From positions 1 to 64,000 of the forward strand of contig NZ_BMQA01000031.1 in the NCBI RefSeq assembly GCF_014647875.1: 64,000 nucleotides of DNA, written 5' to 3'. Position numbers and translations under genes: made by a program. Below the pieces are notes generated by a model, which did not search any database, had not been told where the DNA came from, and saw only the letters and a program-made list of their open reading frames with translations. Positions 34,619 to 42,567 of this stretch are shown here, one piece after another (the first letter of the stretch is position 1; each line of letters starts with the position of its first letter). This DNA comes from Streptomyces brasiliensis (GTDB taxonomy: Bacteria > Actinomycetota > Actinomycetes > Streptomycetales > Streptomycetaceae).

Positions 34619-35373
34619 CAGCTGCTCACCGTCCGCTGCTCGATCTTCTTGTCCGCCGCCTGCTCCGCCGTCAGGACAACCACCCGCTGCACGAAGATCC
34701 CCGGCACATGCACCGCATCCGGGTCGATCTCCCCGGGCTCCACGAGTTCCTCCACCTCGGCGATCGTCACCCGGCCGGCCATCGCGGCGAGCGGGTTGAA
34801 GTTGCGGGCCGACTTGCTGAACACCAGGTTGCCGTGCCGGTCGCCCTTCGCGGCCCGCACCAGCGCGAAGTCGGTGCGGATGCCGCGCTCCAGGACGTAC
34901 TCGGTGCCGTCGAACTCGCGGACCTCCTTCGCGGGGGAGGCCACTGCCACCCCGCCCGAGCCGTCGTAGCGCCACGGCAGCCCGCCCTCCGCGACCTGCG
35001 TGCCCACCCCGGCCGGGGTGTAGAAGGCCGGGATCCCGGCCCCGCCGGCCCGCAGCCGCTCCGCGAGCGTGCCCTGCGGGATCAGCTCCACCTCCAGCTC
35101 GCCGGCCAGATACTGCCGCGCGAACTCCTTGTTCGCCCCGATGTACGACCCCGTCACCCGGGTGATCCGCCCCGCCGCCAGCAGCACCGCAAGACCCGAC
35201 TCCATCGCCCCGCAGTTGTTGGAGACGACCGACAGGCCACCCACCCCACGCCCGTACAACGCCCCGATCAGCACGTTCGGCACACCGCTCAACCCGAACC
35301 CACCGACCGCCAGCGACGCACCCTCCGGCACATCACCGACCGCCTCCACGGCCGACGCGACCACCTTGTCCAT
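34618..35373 (-). CDS. pcaI: PcaI 3-oxoadipate CoA-transferase subunit A
   Basis: 251 aa, CoA-transferase alpha fold (VGGFGLSGVPNVLIGAL; SYIGANKEF). With PcaJ it activates 3-oxoadipate using succinyl-CoA. First gene of the minus-strand operon pcaI-J-F-H-G-B-L, with coupled or near-coupled cistrons, divergent from the MarR regulator across a 203-bp region. Confidence 0.95.
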   Translation of the reverse strand: MDKVVASAVEAVGDVPEGASLAVGGFGLSGVPNVLIGALYGRGVGGLSVVSNNCGAMESGLAVLLAAGRITRVTGSYIGANKEFARQYLAGELEVELIPQGTLAERLRAGGAGIPAFYTPAGVGTQVAEGGLPWRYDGSGGVAVASPAKEVREFDGTEYVLERGIRTDFALVRAAKGDRHGNLVFSKSARNFNPLAAMAGRVTIAEVEELVEPGEIDPDAVHVPGIFVQRVVVLTAEQAADKKIEQRTVSS

Positions 35374-35433
35374 CCGAGAAGCCCCATCTCTTCCTGGCGC
35401 CCAACCCGAATTAGTCAGGGCACTGAGTATTTA

Positions 35434-35453
35434 AGCGTGGTGTCTTTCACGCT
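35434..35453. promoter_or_regulatory. AGCGTG-N8-CACGCT dyad in the pcaI/pcaV intergenic region
   Basis: A 6-bp inverted repeat 61 nt upstream of pcaI, inside the divergent promoter region. GCACTGAG repeats nearby at 35420 and 35464 and the inverted TCAGTGC sits at about 35538. MarR-family dimers bind dyads of this size, so this or the GCACTGA set is the likely PcaV operator. Confidence 0.5.
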
Positions 35454-35576
35454 GCCACCGCAGGCACTGAGGCGTCAATACCTTGTCCAGCAGCTGTCGA
35501 GGCCGCAGACAAGGACGCAAGGTGCCGGGTATTCTTCAGTGCACGAACCATTTTACGATCGACCACGGGAGCGCAC

Positions 35577-36041
35577 ATGGCCGCGGTGGACCTCACCACC
35601 CACCCCGGGCACCTGGCCCGGCGGCTCCAGCAGGCGCACTACCTGCTCTGGAACACGATGGTCTCCGAGGAGATCACCTCGCCGCAGTTCGCGGTCCTGA
35701 ACGCGCTCGTCGCCGAGCCGGGGCTCGACCAGCGCACCGTGGGGGAGCGAGTGGGGCTCGACCGGTCGACCATCGCGGAGGTGGTCAGTCGGCTCAGCCG
35801 TCGCGGGCTGCTGGACAAGGTGCGCGATCCGCAGGACGGCCGGCGCTTCCTGCTGCGCCTCACCGACGACGGACTGCGCACCCACCGCAAGCTGACCGTG
35901 CGCACCGCCCGCATGAACCAGGTCTTCCTCGCCCCGCTCTCCAGCGAGGAGCAGATCCTGTTCTTCGATCTGATCCGCCGGGTCGCGGACACGGCGGAGG
36001 GGCTCCGCAATCCCGCGGAGCCTCTCGTCGCACAGCCCTGA
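35577..36041 (+). CDS. pcaV: MarR-family repressor PcaV
   Basis: 154 aa winged-helix MarR protein (QRTVGERVGLDRSTIAEVVS; RRGLLDKVRDPQDGR wing). The position divergent from pcaI and the length fit PcaV, which in S. coelicolor represses pca genes and is released by protocatechuate. ATG 35577. The 3' end converges on a DUF3048 gene only 3 nt away, with a hairpin inside the last codons. Confidence 0.88.
   Translation: MAAVDLTTHPGHLARRLQQAHYLLWNTMVSEEITSPQFAVLNALVAEPGLDQRTVGERVGLDRSTIAEVVSRLSRRGLLDKVRDPQDGRRFLLRLTDDGLRTHRKLTVRTARMNQVFLAPLSSEEQILFFDLIRRVADTAEGLRNPAEPLVAQP
36001..36022. terminator. Hairpin inside the 3' end of pcaV
   Basis: GGCTCCGC-N6-GCGGAGCC, extendable by imperfect flanking pairs, lies within the final codons of pcaV just before the convergent DUF3048 gene. 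It may terminate transcription from both sides since there is no intergenic space. Confidence 0.5.
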
Positions 36042-36044
36042 CAC

Positions 36045-37049
36045 TCAGGACGCGGCCCGCGCGAACACCACCCAGACCTGGCCCTTGGCGAAGTTCAGGG
36101 GCGCGCCGTCCGGGCCGGTGAACTCCGTGCCGTCGGTCGCCTTCGCGCGGTTCCAGGCGGCGTCGAAGACCTTGCCGTCCCGCAGGACCTTCGCCGTCCC
36201 CGAGCCGACGGTCTCGGTGTACGGCGTGTTGTTGCCGAGTACGTCGTGGTAGGCGGACTCGTGGATCTTCACGTACTGCACCACCACCGTCGCGGGAGCC
36301 ACCCGCTTCCCGTCGCTCGTCTCGGTCGGAACGCCGTCCATCGAGACCAGCCAGCGGTGCCGGTCCCCGGACCAGGTGAAGGTGAAGCGGGCCGAGGGGT
36401 AGCGCACGGTGCGCGTGGTTTCGGTCCGGCCGCCCGAGGGGGCCGGACCGTAATGGAAGCCGGTGGTCAGGGACGCGGCGCCGGGCGGGGTGGACATGAG
36501 CCGTTCGGGGCGGAGGTAGAGGTTGTGCGGTGCGGGCTTGTCGGTGCCCCGGAAGTAGGTGTCGGAGCCCGCGCCCGGTGTCGCCGGCGTCAGCGGCGCC
36601 TTGTCGATCAGAGGCAGCAGCTTGTGCTGCGCGCCGGAGAAGGCAAGCGTCGGGCGGTCGAACTGGCGCAGCAGCTCCAGGTCGGACTCGCGAGCGCTGC
36701 GCACCGGTCCGACGACCTTGGGCAGCTGGGACGCGTACACCGCCATCAGACGGCTCAGCCCGCCCTCGACCTGTTCCGTGTAGACGACGTCCGCGGCGTT
36801 CAGCCCCGTCTGCGGGCGGGCCGCGCTCACGTTGTCGATCTTCACCGCCAGCACCGGACCGCTGTTCCCGGGAGGTGCGGTGCTCATGGTCGGAGTGGGG
36901 GCCTGGTTCTTGCCGCGGCCGTCGTCGGCGGGGACATGTGTGGCCGTACAGCCCGCCGCCAGGACGGTCGTGATGACGGCGGCCAGGGCGGCCGCCGTCA
37001 TCGTGGCGCGTCGTGAAAGCGTGTTGTTCCCCATGCCCACCATTGCCAT
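36045..37049 (-). CDS. DUF3048 (YerB-like) lipoprotein
   Basis: 334 aa. Signal peptide with a lipobox ending in AAGC (about residue 33), a short linker, then two DUF3048 halves (PVLAVKIDNVSAARPQTGL; VGPVRSARESDLELLRQFD; VYFRG-type segments; C-terminal FAKGQVWVVFAR). Surface-attached protein of unknown function. Several in-frame ATGs (37049, 37043, 37034) make the exact start uncertain; GGACGG favours 37049. Confidence 0.85.
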   Translation of the reverse strand: MAMVGMGNNTLSRRATMTAAALAAVITTVLAAGCTATHVPADDGRGKNQAPTPTMSTAPPGNSGPVLAVKIDNVSAARPQTGLNAADVVYTEQVEGGLSRLMAVYASQLPKVVGPVRSARESDLELLRQFDRPTLAFSGAQHKLLPLIDKAPLTPATPGAGSDTYFRGTDKPAPHNLYLRPERLMSTPPGAASLTTGFHYGPAPSGGRTETTRTVRYPSARFTFTWSGDRHRWLVSMDGVPTETSDGKRVAPATVVVQYVKIHESAYHDVLGNNTPYTETVGSGTAKVLRDGKVFDAAWNRAKATDGTEFTGPDGAPLNFAKGQVWVVFARAAS

Positions 37050-37148
37050 CCAGGCCGTCCTGTCCGTGCCGTCGATTGTGCGCTTATCTGTTCATCGATG
37101 GCCATACCCGATCAGTCCGGATCGCGCGCGTCCTATGAGCCGATCGGC

Positions 37149-38228
37149 TCAGTCGGCGGGCGGGGTGGCACCCAGAATCTCCGCGAGATCGTAGGTGACC
37201 GGTTCCTCCAGCTGGGCGTAGGTGCAGCTCTCGGGCGTACGGTCCGGGCGCCAGCGGCGGAAACGGGCCGTGTGCCGGAAGCGGACGCCGTTCTCCATGT
37301 GGTCGTACGCCACCTCCGCCACCCGCTCCGGCCTCAGCGGCACCCAGGACAGATCCTTCTTGCCCGACCAGCGGCTCGGCGCCCCGGGCAGCCGGGCCGT
37401 CTCATGGGCGGCCTCGTCCGACCAGGCCGCCCACGGATGCCCGGACACGTCGTCCAGGCGCAGCGGCTCCAGCTCCTCGACCAACTCGGCGCGCCGCTTC
37501 ATCGAGAAGGCGGCGGACACGCCGACGTGCTGGAGGTTGCCCTGGTCGTCGTGGAGACCGAGCAGCAGCGAGCCCACCACCGGGCCGCTCTTGTGGAAGC
37601 GGTAGCCCGCCACGACGACGTCCGCCGTCCGCTCGTGCTTGATCTTGAACATGGCGCGTTCGTCCTGCAGATAGCGCAGTGTGGGCGGTTTGGCGATGAC
37701 GCCGTCCAGGCCTGCCCCTTCGTACTGCTCGAACCACCGCTGGGCCACCGCAAGATCGGTCGTCGCCGGTGCCAGATGCACCGGAGCCGTCACCCCGGTC
37801 AGGGCCCGCGCGAGCAGGGCCCGCCGGTCCGTCAGCGGGACGTCCAGCAGCGACTCGTCCGCCAGTGCCAGCAGGTCGAAGGCGACGAACGAGGCGGGGG
37901 TCGTCCCGGCCAGCATGCGCACCCGGGACTCCGCCGGGTGGATCCGCTCGGTCAGCGCGTCGAAGTCCAGCCGGCCCTCACGGGCGATCACGATCTCGCC
38001 GTCCAGCACGCAGCGCGCCGGCAGCCGGTCCTTCAGCGCCTCCACCAGTTCGGGAAAGTACCTGGTCAGCGGCTTTCCGGTACGGCTGCCCAGCTCGACC
38101 TCGGCTCCGTCGCGGAACACGATGGCCCGGAACCCGTCCCACTTGGCCTCGTAGTGCATGTCCGGCGGGATCTTCGCCACCGACTTGGCGAGCATCGGCT
38201 TCACGGGTGGCATCACCGGGAGATCCAT
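37149..38228 (-). CDS. ATP-dependent DNA ligase (LigC/LigD ligase-domain type)
   Basis: 359 aa: adenylation domain with the nucleotidyl-transfer Lys at K29 (YEAKWDGFRA), motifs LDGEIV, FVAFDLLAL, DGVIAKP and MFKIKHERTADVVV, then an OB-fold domain. Stand-alone version of the ligase part of LigD, used in end joining or repair. Divergent from a polymerase-domain gene; the pair resembles a split LigD. No Ku gene is in the window. Confidence 0.92.
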   Translation of the reverse strand: MDLPVMPPVKPMLAKSVAKIPPDMHYEAKWDGFRAIVFRDGAEVELGSRTGKPLTRYFPELVEALKDRLPARCVLDGEIVIAREGRLDFDALTERIHPAESRVRMLAGTTPASFVAFDLLALADESLLDVPLTDRRALLARALTGVTAPVHLAPATTDLAVAQRWFEQYEGAGLDGVIAKPPTLRYLQDERAMFKIKHERTADVVVAGYRFHKSGPVVGSLLLGLHDDQGNLQHVGVSAAFSMKRRAELVEELEPLRLDDVSGHPWAAWSDEAAHETARLPGAPSRWSGKKDLSWVPLRPERVAEVAYDHMENGVRFRHTARFRRWRPDRTPESCTYAQLEEPVTYDLAEILGATPPAD

Positions 38229-38301
38229 GGTCCGATTCTGCTCGCAATCGCCGGGCGCCGCCCGGTGTGCGCGGGATGCCGGTCGCGCCTACGGTGTCCG
38301 C

Positions 38302-39369
38302 ATGGGTGCAGCGGTGGAACTGGAGGCGGGCGGCCGGACCGTACGGCTGTCCAGCCCGGACAAGGTCTTCTTCCCGGAACGCGGTTTCACCAAGCTGGAC
38401 CTCGCCCGCTACTACCTCGCGGTCGCCCCCGGCATCCTGCGCGCCCTGCGCGACCGCCCCACCACCCTGGAGCGCTATCCCGACGGGGTGAGCGGCGAGT
38501 CCTTCTTCCAGAAGCGGGCGCCCAAGAACATGCCCGACTGGATCCCGACCGCCCACATCACCTTCCCCAGCGGACGCACGGCGGACGAGATGTGCCCCAC
38601 CGAGGAGGCTGCCGTGCTGTGGGCGGCGCAGTTCGGCACGCTCACCTTCCATCCCTGGCCGGTGCGCCGCGACGACGTCGACCGCCCCGACGAACTCCGC
38701 ATCGACCTCGACCCGCAGCCCGGCACCGACTTCACCGACGCAGTCCTTGCGGCCCACGAACTGCGGGCCGTCCTCGACGAATTCGGCGGACTGCGGGGCT
38801 TTCCCAAGACCTCCGGGGGCCGCGGACTGCACGTCTTCGTACCCATCGAACCGCGCTGGACCTTCACCCAGGTGCGGCGCGCCGCGATCGCCGTGGGCCG
38901 GGAGCTGGAGCGACGGATGCCGGAGCGGGTGACGATCAAGTGGTGGAAGGAGGAGCGCGGCGAGCGCATCTTCGTCGACTACAACCAGACCGCCCGCGAT
39001 CGCACCATCGCCTCCGCCTACTCGGTACGGCCGCGCCCGCACGCCCCCGTGTCGGCACCCCTGCGCTGGGACGAGGTGGACCACGTCCACCCCCGTGACT
39101 TCGACCTCGCGACCATGCCCGCGCGCTTCGTCGAACTCGGCGACGTGCACGCGGACATGGACGAGCACGCCTTCTCCCTGGAGTCCCTGCTCGAACTCGC
39201 CCGCCGCGACGAGCACGACCACGGCCTGGGCGACCTGCCGTACCCGCCCGAGTACCCCAAGATGCCGGGGGAGCCCAAGCGGGTACAGCCGAGCAGGGCG
39301 AAGAAGGGGACGTCTCCCGAGGAGGCGCCTCCCGGCGAGGCGCCTCCCGCGGAACCCACAGCTCCTTGA
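38302..39369 (+). CDS. LigD-type primase-polymerase (PolDom) protein
   Basis: 355 aa archaeo-eukaryotic-primase-like polymerase domain: RYPDGVSGESFFQKRAP, catalytic acidic pair at about D135/D137 (RIDLDP), KTSGGRGLHVFVP and FVDYNQTARDRTIASAYSVRP. Fills or extends ends during non-homologous end joining. The tail from about residue 320 is Pro/Glu-rich and contains an imperfect EEAPPGEAPPAEP repeat. Divergent from the ligase gene with 73 bp between. Confidence 0.92.
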   Translation: MGAAVELEAGGRTVRLSSPDKVFFPERGFTKLDLARYYLAVAPGILRALRDRPTTLERYPDGVSGESFFQKRAPKNMPDWIPTAHITFPSGRTADEMCPTEEAAVLWAAQFGTLTFHPWPVRRDDVDRPDELRIDLDPQPGTDFTDAVLAAHELRAVLDEFGGLRGFPKTSGGRGLHVFVPIEPRWTFTQVRRAAIAVGRELERRMPERVTIKWWKEERGERIFVDYNQTARDRTIASAYSVRPRPHAPVSAPLRWDEVDHVHPRDFDLATMPARFVELGDVHADMDEHAFSLESLLELARRDEHDHGLGDLPYPPEYPKMPGEPKRVQPSRAKKGTSPEEAPPGEAPPAEPTAP

Positions 39370-39456
39370 TCCTGACGTCACGGTGGGAGATGACGTCCGT
39401 CGTGCTGTGCACCTGGAGTCCGACGCAGCCGGAGGCGAGCCGGCGGCCGTCCAGAT
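39368..39456 (-). pseudogene. C-terminal remnant of a DUF1080 (3-keto-disaccharide hydrolase-like) gene
   Basis: On the minus strand the frame reads DLDGRRLASGCVGLQVHSTT then DVISHRDVRIKEL, the usual last ~30 residues of DUF1080 concanavalin-like domains. Nothing upstream matches. Its 5' side ends where the laccase remnant on the other strand begins, so both were truncated at the same point. Confidence 0.6.
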
Positions 39457-39459
39457 CGT

Positions 39460-39545
39460 CGGCCCCGCGGACTCCTTCGGCTTCCAGGTGCTCGCCGGGG
39501 GAGGGCCTCGGTGCGGGCGCCTGGATGTATCACTGCCACGTCCGG
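39460..39545 (+). pseudogene. Remnant of a two-domain (SLAC-type) laccase
   Basis: GPADSFGFQVLAG continues after a one-base shift in a G run (near 39500) as GEGLGAGAWMYHCHV, the copper-ligand region near the C-terminus of Streptomyces small laccase. All of domain 1, most of domain 2 and the final QSHSDMGM segment are missing. Confidence 0.65.
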
Positions 39546-39623
39546 AGAACGCCACCGATGAGTTCCCGCGCTCGCCGCAGTCTGTGTCCACCGGAGGAGC
39601 ACCTCGGAGTGGAGGGATGGATC

Positions 39624-40094
39624 GTGTCCGAGAAGAGAGCAGAGGCGCTGGAGCGCCTGGACGTCTTCGTCGGGGAGTGGGCCCTGGAGGTCCCCGACCA
39701 GCCGGCGCCGCCCGACGCAGGCGAGGACGTCCCAGTGGCGCGCAGCTGGTTCGAGTGGACCCTGGACGGGCAGTTCCTGGTGCAGCGCAGCGAGGTCAAG
39801 GTCCCCGGTGCGCCCGACGGCCTGATGATCGTCAGTGCCGATCCGGAGACCGGTGCGTACACACAGCACTACTACGACTCCCGCGGTGTCGTCCGCCTGT
39901 ACGCGATGAGCTTCGACGGCCGGGTGTGGACCCTCACCCGGGAGGCGCCCGATTTCACGCCCCTGGACTTCGGTCAGCGCTTCACCGGCACGCTCAGCGA
40001 GGACGGGAACACCGTCACGGGCGCCTGGGAGAGCCGCCGCCCCGGCGGCGACTGGCAGCACGACTTCGCCCTCGACTACCGGAGGCTGGGCTGA
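39624..40094 (+). CDS. DUF1579-like small protein
   Basis: 156 aa, all-beta (LERLDVFVGEWALE ... FEWTLDGQFLVQRSEV ... YDSRGVVRLYAMSFDGRVWTLTRE), like DUF1579/heme- or lipid-binding calycin-type proteins. GTG 39624 is chosen because GGAGG precedes it and upstream codons belong to relic sequence. Followed after 1 nt by the PNPOx-family gene, so co-transcribed. Confidence 0.8.
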   Translation: MSEKRAEALERLDVFVGEWALEVPDQPAPPDAGEDVPVARSWFEWTLDGQFLVQRSEVKVPGAPDGLMIVSADPETGAYTQHYYDSRGVVRLYAMSFDGRVWTLTREAPDFTPLDFGQRFTGTLSEDGNTVTGAWESRRPGGDWQHDFALDYRRLG

Positions 40095-40095
40095 G

Positions 40096-40569
40096 ATGAG
40101 CACCGGCAGCGGGGCGGCGCGTACCGTACAGGAGATCATCGAGGCGAACTGCTATCTGGTCCTGTCCACCGCCGACTCGACGGGACGGCCATGGGGTTCG
40201 CCCGTCTACTTCGCGCATATCGACTTCACCGAGTTCTACCGGCTCTCCTCGCTCGAGGTCACGCATTCCCGCAACATCGCGATACGGCCCGAGGTGGGCA
40301 TCGTGGTCTTCGACTCACAGGCGGCGGTGGGCGCCGGGCAGGGTGTCTATATGCCCGCCACCGCGAACCTGCTGGAACCCGGCGCCGGCACCGACCGGGC
40401 CATCGCGGCCTTCTCCCGCCGGTCGACAGCGCATGGCTATCGGGCGTGGACCAGCGAGGACGTCGAACCCGGCGCGGAATTGCGACTCTACCGAGCCATC
40501 GCCGCATCGCACTCGATCCTCGCCAAGGACGGCCGGCCCGACCACCGGATTCCCGTGCCTCTCGGCTAA
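40096..40569 (+). CDS. Pyridoxamine 5'-phosphate oxidase-family protein
   Basis: 157 aa split-barrel flavin-binding protein (CYLVLSTADSTGRPWGSPVYF; HSRNIAIRPEVGIVVFDS). Could reduce F420, FMN or heme-related substrates; not assignable further. Its TAA stop (40567-40569) is formed by the TA target and first base of a MITE-like element; removing the element would restore TAA as well. Confidence 0.88.
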   Translation: MSTGSGAARTVQEIIEANCYLVLSTADSTGRPWGSPVYFAHIDFTEFYRLSSLEVTHSRNIAIRPEVGIVVFDSQAAVGAGQGVYMPATANLLEPGAGTDRAIAAFSRRSTAHGYRAWTSEDVEPGAELRLYRAIAASHSILAKDGRPDHRIPVPLG

Positions 40570-40857
40570 GAGTCATCACGTAATTGCGGAAGTGCCCGAT
40601 GGCCGGACGACGGCCGTGGGATCTCTCCGGGGCTGCAGGAGGCTCCGTCGAGTCAAGCGCGATGCCACGGCACACCTTCGGGCTGCCGGCCGCGGCAGCT
40701 GCTCCACCTGCGGTGACAGCAGCCTCTGCCCGGCACATCCGACAGGGAAGCAGCGCAACCCCGGATGAGACCCGACCCGCGACCACGCGGCACAAGGCCC
40801 GCGCCGGAGCGTTCTGCCCAACCATCGGACGTCACGTGAATTACGTGATGACTCTTA
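40567..40857. mobile_element. 287-bp MITE-like element with 17-bp perfect terminal inverted repeats
   Basis: AGAGTCATCACGTAATT at 40569-40585 is matched by its exact complement at 40839-40855. Both ends are flanked by TA (40567-40568 and 40856-40857), as after insertion at a TA dinucleotide. No transposase frame fits in the 287 bp, so it is non-autonomous. Internal frames look non-coding. Confidence 0.75.
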
Positions 40858-41025
40858 AGGCCGTTTCGTCCAGCCCCCATCGCCCCATCGGGGCGGGCCG
40901 GAGGAGGATGCCGGCGATGTGGAGTCCGGCCAGGTGGACGGCCGTGGCCTGCTCGTAGCGGGTGGCCATGCCGCGCCGCTGCCTGAGGCAACGTTTCGGG
41001 CCGCCGGTGGGGCACTCACGGGCCC
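40858..41025 (-). pseudogene. C-terminal remnant of an IS5-type transposase
   Basis: The minus strand encodes RCLRQRRGMATRYEQATAVH then LAGLHIAGILLR, resembling the RxxRGxATRYDK...AAxxLAxLLL end of IS5-family DDE transposases. The remainder of the transposase is missing. A small CGCCCC-ATC-GGGGCG hairpin at 40881-40895 lies in it. Sits immediately right of the MITE. Confidence 0.5.
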
Positions 41026-41131
41026 GGCCGCACACTGATGCGCATGCGCCGGGGCGGCGCACGACTCGGGCCGCTCGCCTCGCTCCCCGCCAGGGAGCAG
41101 CATGGAGGTGAGCCACGAAGGGAGGCCCACC

Positions 41132-41305
41132 ATGAAGACCGGAGCCTCGGACTACGACGGTCTGTACTCGCACACGCCCTCCCAGGCCGAGGGCGAGCGC
41201 GAGGAGCAGCCCGGACGTACGGCCGTGGAGGAGCACCCGGACGTCCCCAGGACGGAGCCGTCCCAGGCTGAGGGTGAGCGAACGGACGACATCGGTCCCG
41301 AGTGA
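41132..41305 (+). CDS. 57-aa hydrophilic acidic protein with duplicated PSQAEGER motif
   Basis: ATG 41132 with GGGAGG 8 nt upstream opens a 57-codon frame: MKTGASDYDGLYSHTPSQAE ... RTEPSQAEGERTDDIGPE. PSQAEGER occurs twice. Strongly charged, no hydrophobic core, probably disordered. Third-position GC bias and ribosome-binding site support a real gene; function unknown. Confidence 0.7.
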   Translation: MKTGASDYDGLYSHTPSQAEGEREEQPGRTAVEEHPDVPRTEPSQAEGERTDDIGPE

Positions 41306-41501
41306 CCCGCGTAACCTGCCGTGACCGACGACCGTGGAGCGCGGCGTGCGGCGCCCAGTCCCGCCCGCTGAACGCCGCGCCCACGCCCGCGGCCGGTCGA
41401 TCCGTCGGCTCGGGCGCCTCAACGGCCGTACGGCGACGCCCTCATCAGGTGTTCGACCCGGCGTTATCCTGATCGGCAACCGCCGGATGAGGAGTCCCGA
41501 A

Positions 41502-42542
41502 GTGACCGAGACAGCGCCGCGTCCCACGCTGGAGGCCGTGGCCGCGCGGGCCGGGGTGTCGCGGGCCACCGTGTCGCGTGTCGTCAACGGCGGGGAGGGG
41601 GTCAGGGAGATCCTCGTCGAGCGCGTCCGGCGGGCGGTCGAGGAACTGGGGTACGTCCCCAACCAGGCGGCCCGCAGCCTCGTGACGAAGCGGCACGACG
41701 CGGTCGCCGTCGTCATCGCCGAACCGGAGACCCGCGTCTTCACCGACCCCTTCTTCGCACTCCAACTCCGAGGCATCAGCAAGGAATTGACGGCGCACGA
41801 CAACCAGCTCGTCCTGCTGCTGACCGAGGGCCGCGCCGACCACGCGCGGGTGGCCCGCTATCTCGCCGGTGGCCATGTCGACGGCGCGCTCGTCTTCTCC
41901 CTGCATCTCGACGACCCGCTGCCCGGGCTCATCCAGGGCGCCGGTGTGCCCACCGTCTTCGGGGGCCGGCCGGACTGGAAGGACGGCACCCCGGTGTACG
42001 TGGACAGCGACAACCGGGGCGGGGCCCGCGAGGCCGTACGGCATCTCGTCGCGCTCGGCCGGACCCGGATCGCGCACATCACCGGCGCCCTCGACCAGAC
42101 CTCCGCGGTGGACCGGCTCGACGGATACCGGGACGTCATGCGGGACGTGGACCCGCGGCTCATCGTGGAGAGCGACTTCACCCCGGCCGGCGGTGAACGG
42201 GCCATGCGGGAACTGCTCGAGCGCTGCCCGGACGTGGACGCCGTGTTCGCCGCGAACGACCTCACCGCCGTCGGTGCGCTGGGCGTGCTGCGCGAGAGCG
42301 GGCGGCGGGTGCCCGAGGACGTGGCCGTGATCGGCTTCGACGACATGCTGCTCGTCGCGGAGCGCAGCGACCCGCCCCTGACGACGGTCCGCCAGGACAT
42401 CGAGGACATGGGCCGGCTGATGGCCCGCCTGCTGCTGCGCGGCCCCGACTCCCTCGGCCGCGACCGGAACGACGAGAACCCGGCGGGCGCGTCGGCCGGT
42501 GTCATCCTGCCGACGACGCTGGTCCGACGCGCCTCCGCCTAG
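41502..42542 (+). CDS. LacI/GalR-family transcriptional regulator
   Basis: 346 aa. HTH at the N-terminus (LEAVAARAGVSRATVSRVVN, about residues 10-29), hinge (YVPNQAARSLVT) and sugar-binding-type core ending in DPPLTTVRQDIEDMG. GTG 41502 follows GAGGAG; an upstream ATG at 41487 is less well placed. No transport or sugar gene adjoins, so the regulon is probably elsewhere. Convergent with the VOC gene. Confidence 0.92.
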   Translation: MTETAPRPTLEAVAARAGVSRATVSRVVNGGEGVREILVERVRRAVEELGYVPNQAARSLVTKRHDAVAVVIAEPETRVFTDPFFALQLRGISKELTAHDNQLVLLLTEGRADHARVARYLAGGHVDGALVFSLHLDDPLPGLIQGAGVPTVFGGRPDWKDGTPVYVDSDNRGGAREAVRHLVALGRTRIAHITGALDQTSAVDRLDGYRDVMRDVDPRLIVESDFTPAGGERAMRELLERCPDVDAVFAANDLTAVGALGVLRESGRRVPEDVAVIGFDDMLLVAERSDPPLTTVRQDIEDMGRLMARLLLRGPDSLGRDRNDENPAGASAGVILPTTLVRRASA

Positions 42543-42567
42543 TCCCGCCGGCTACGCCTGCCGCCGC

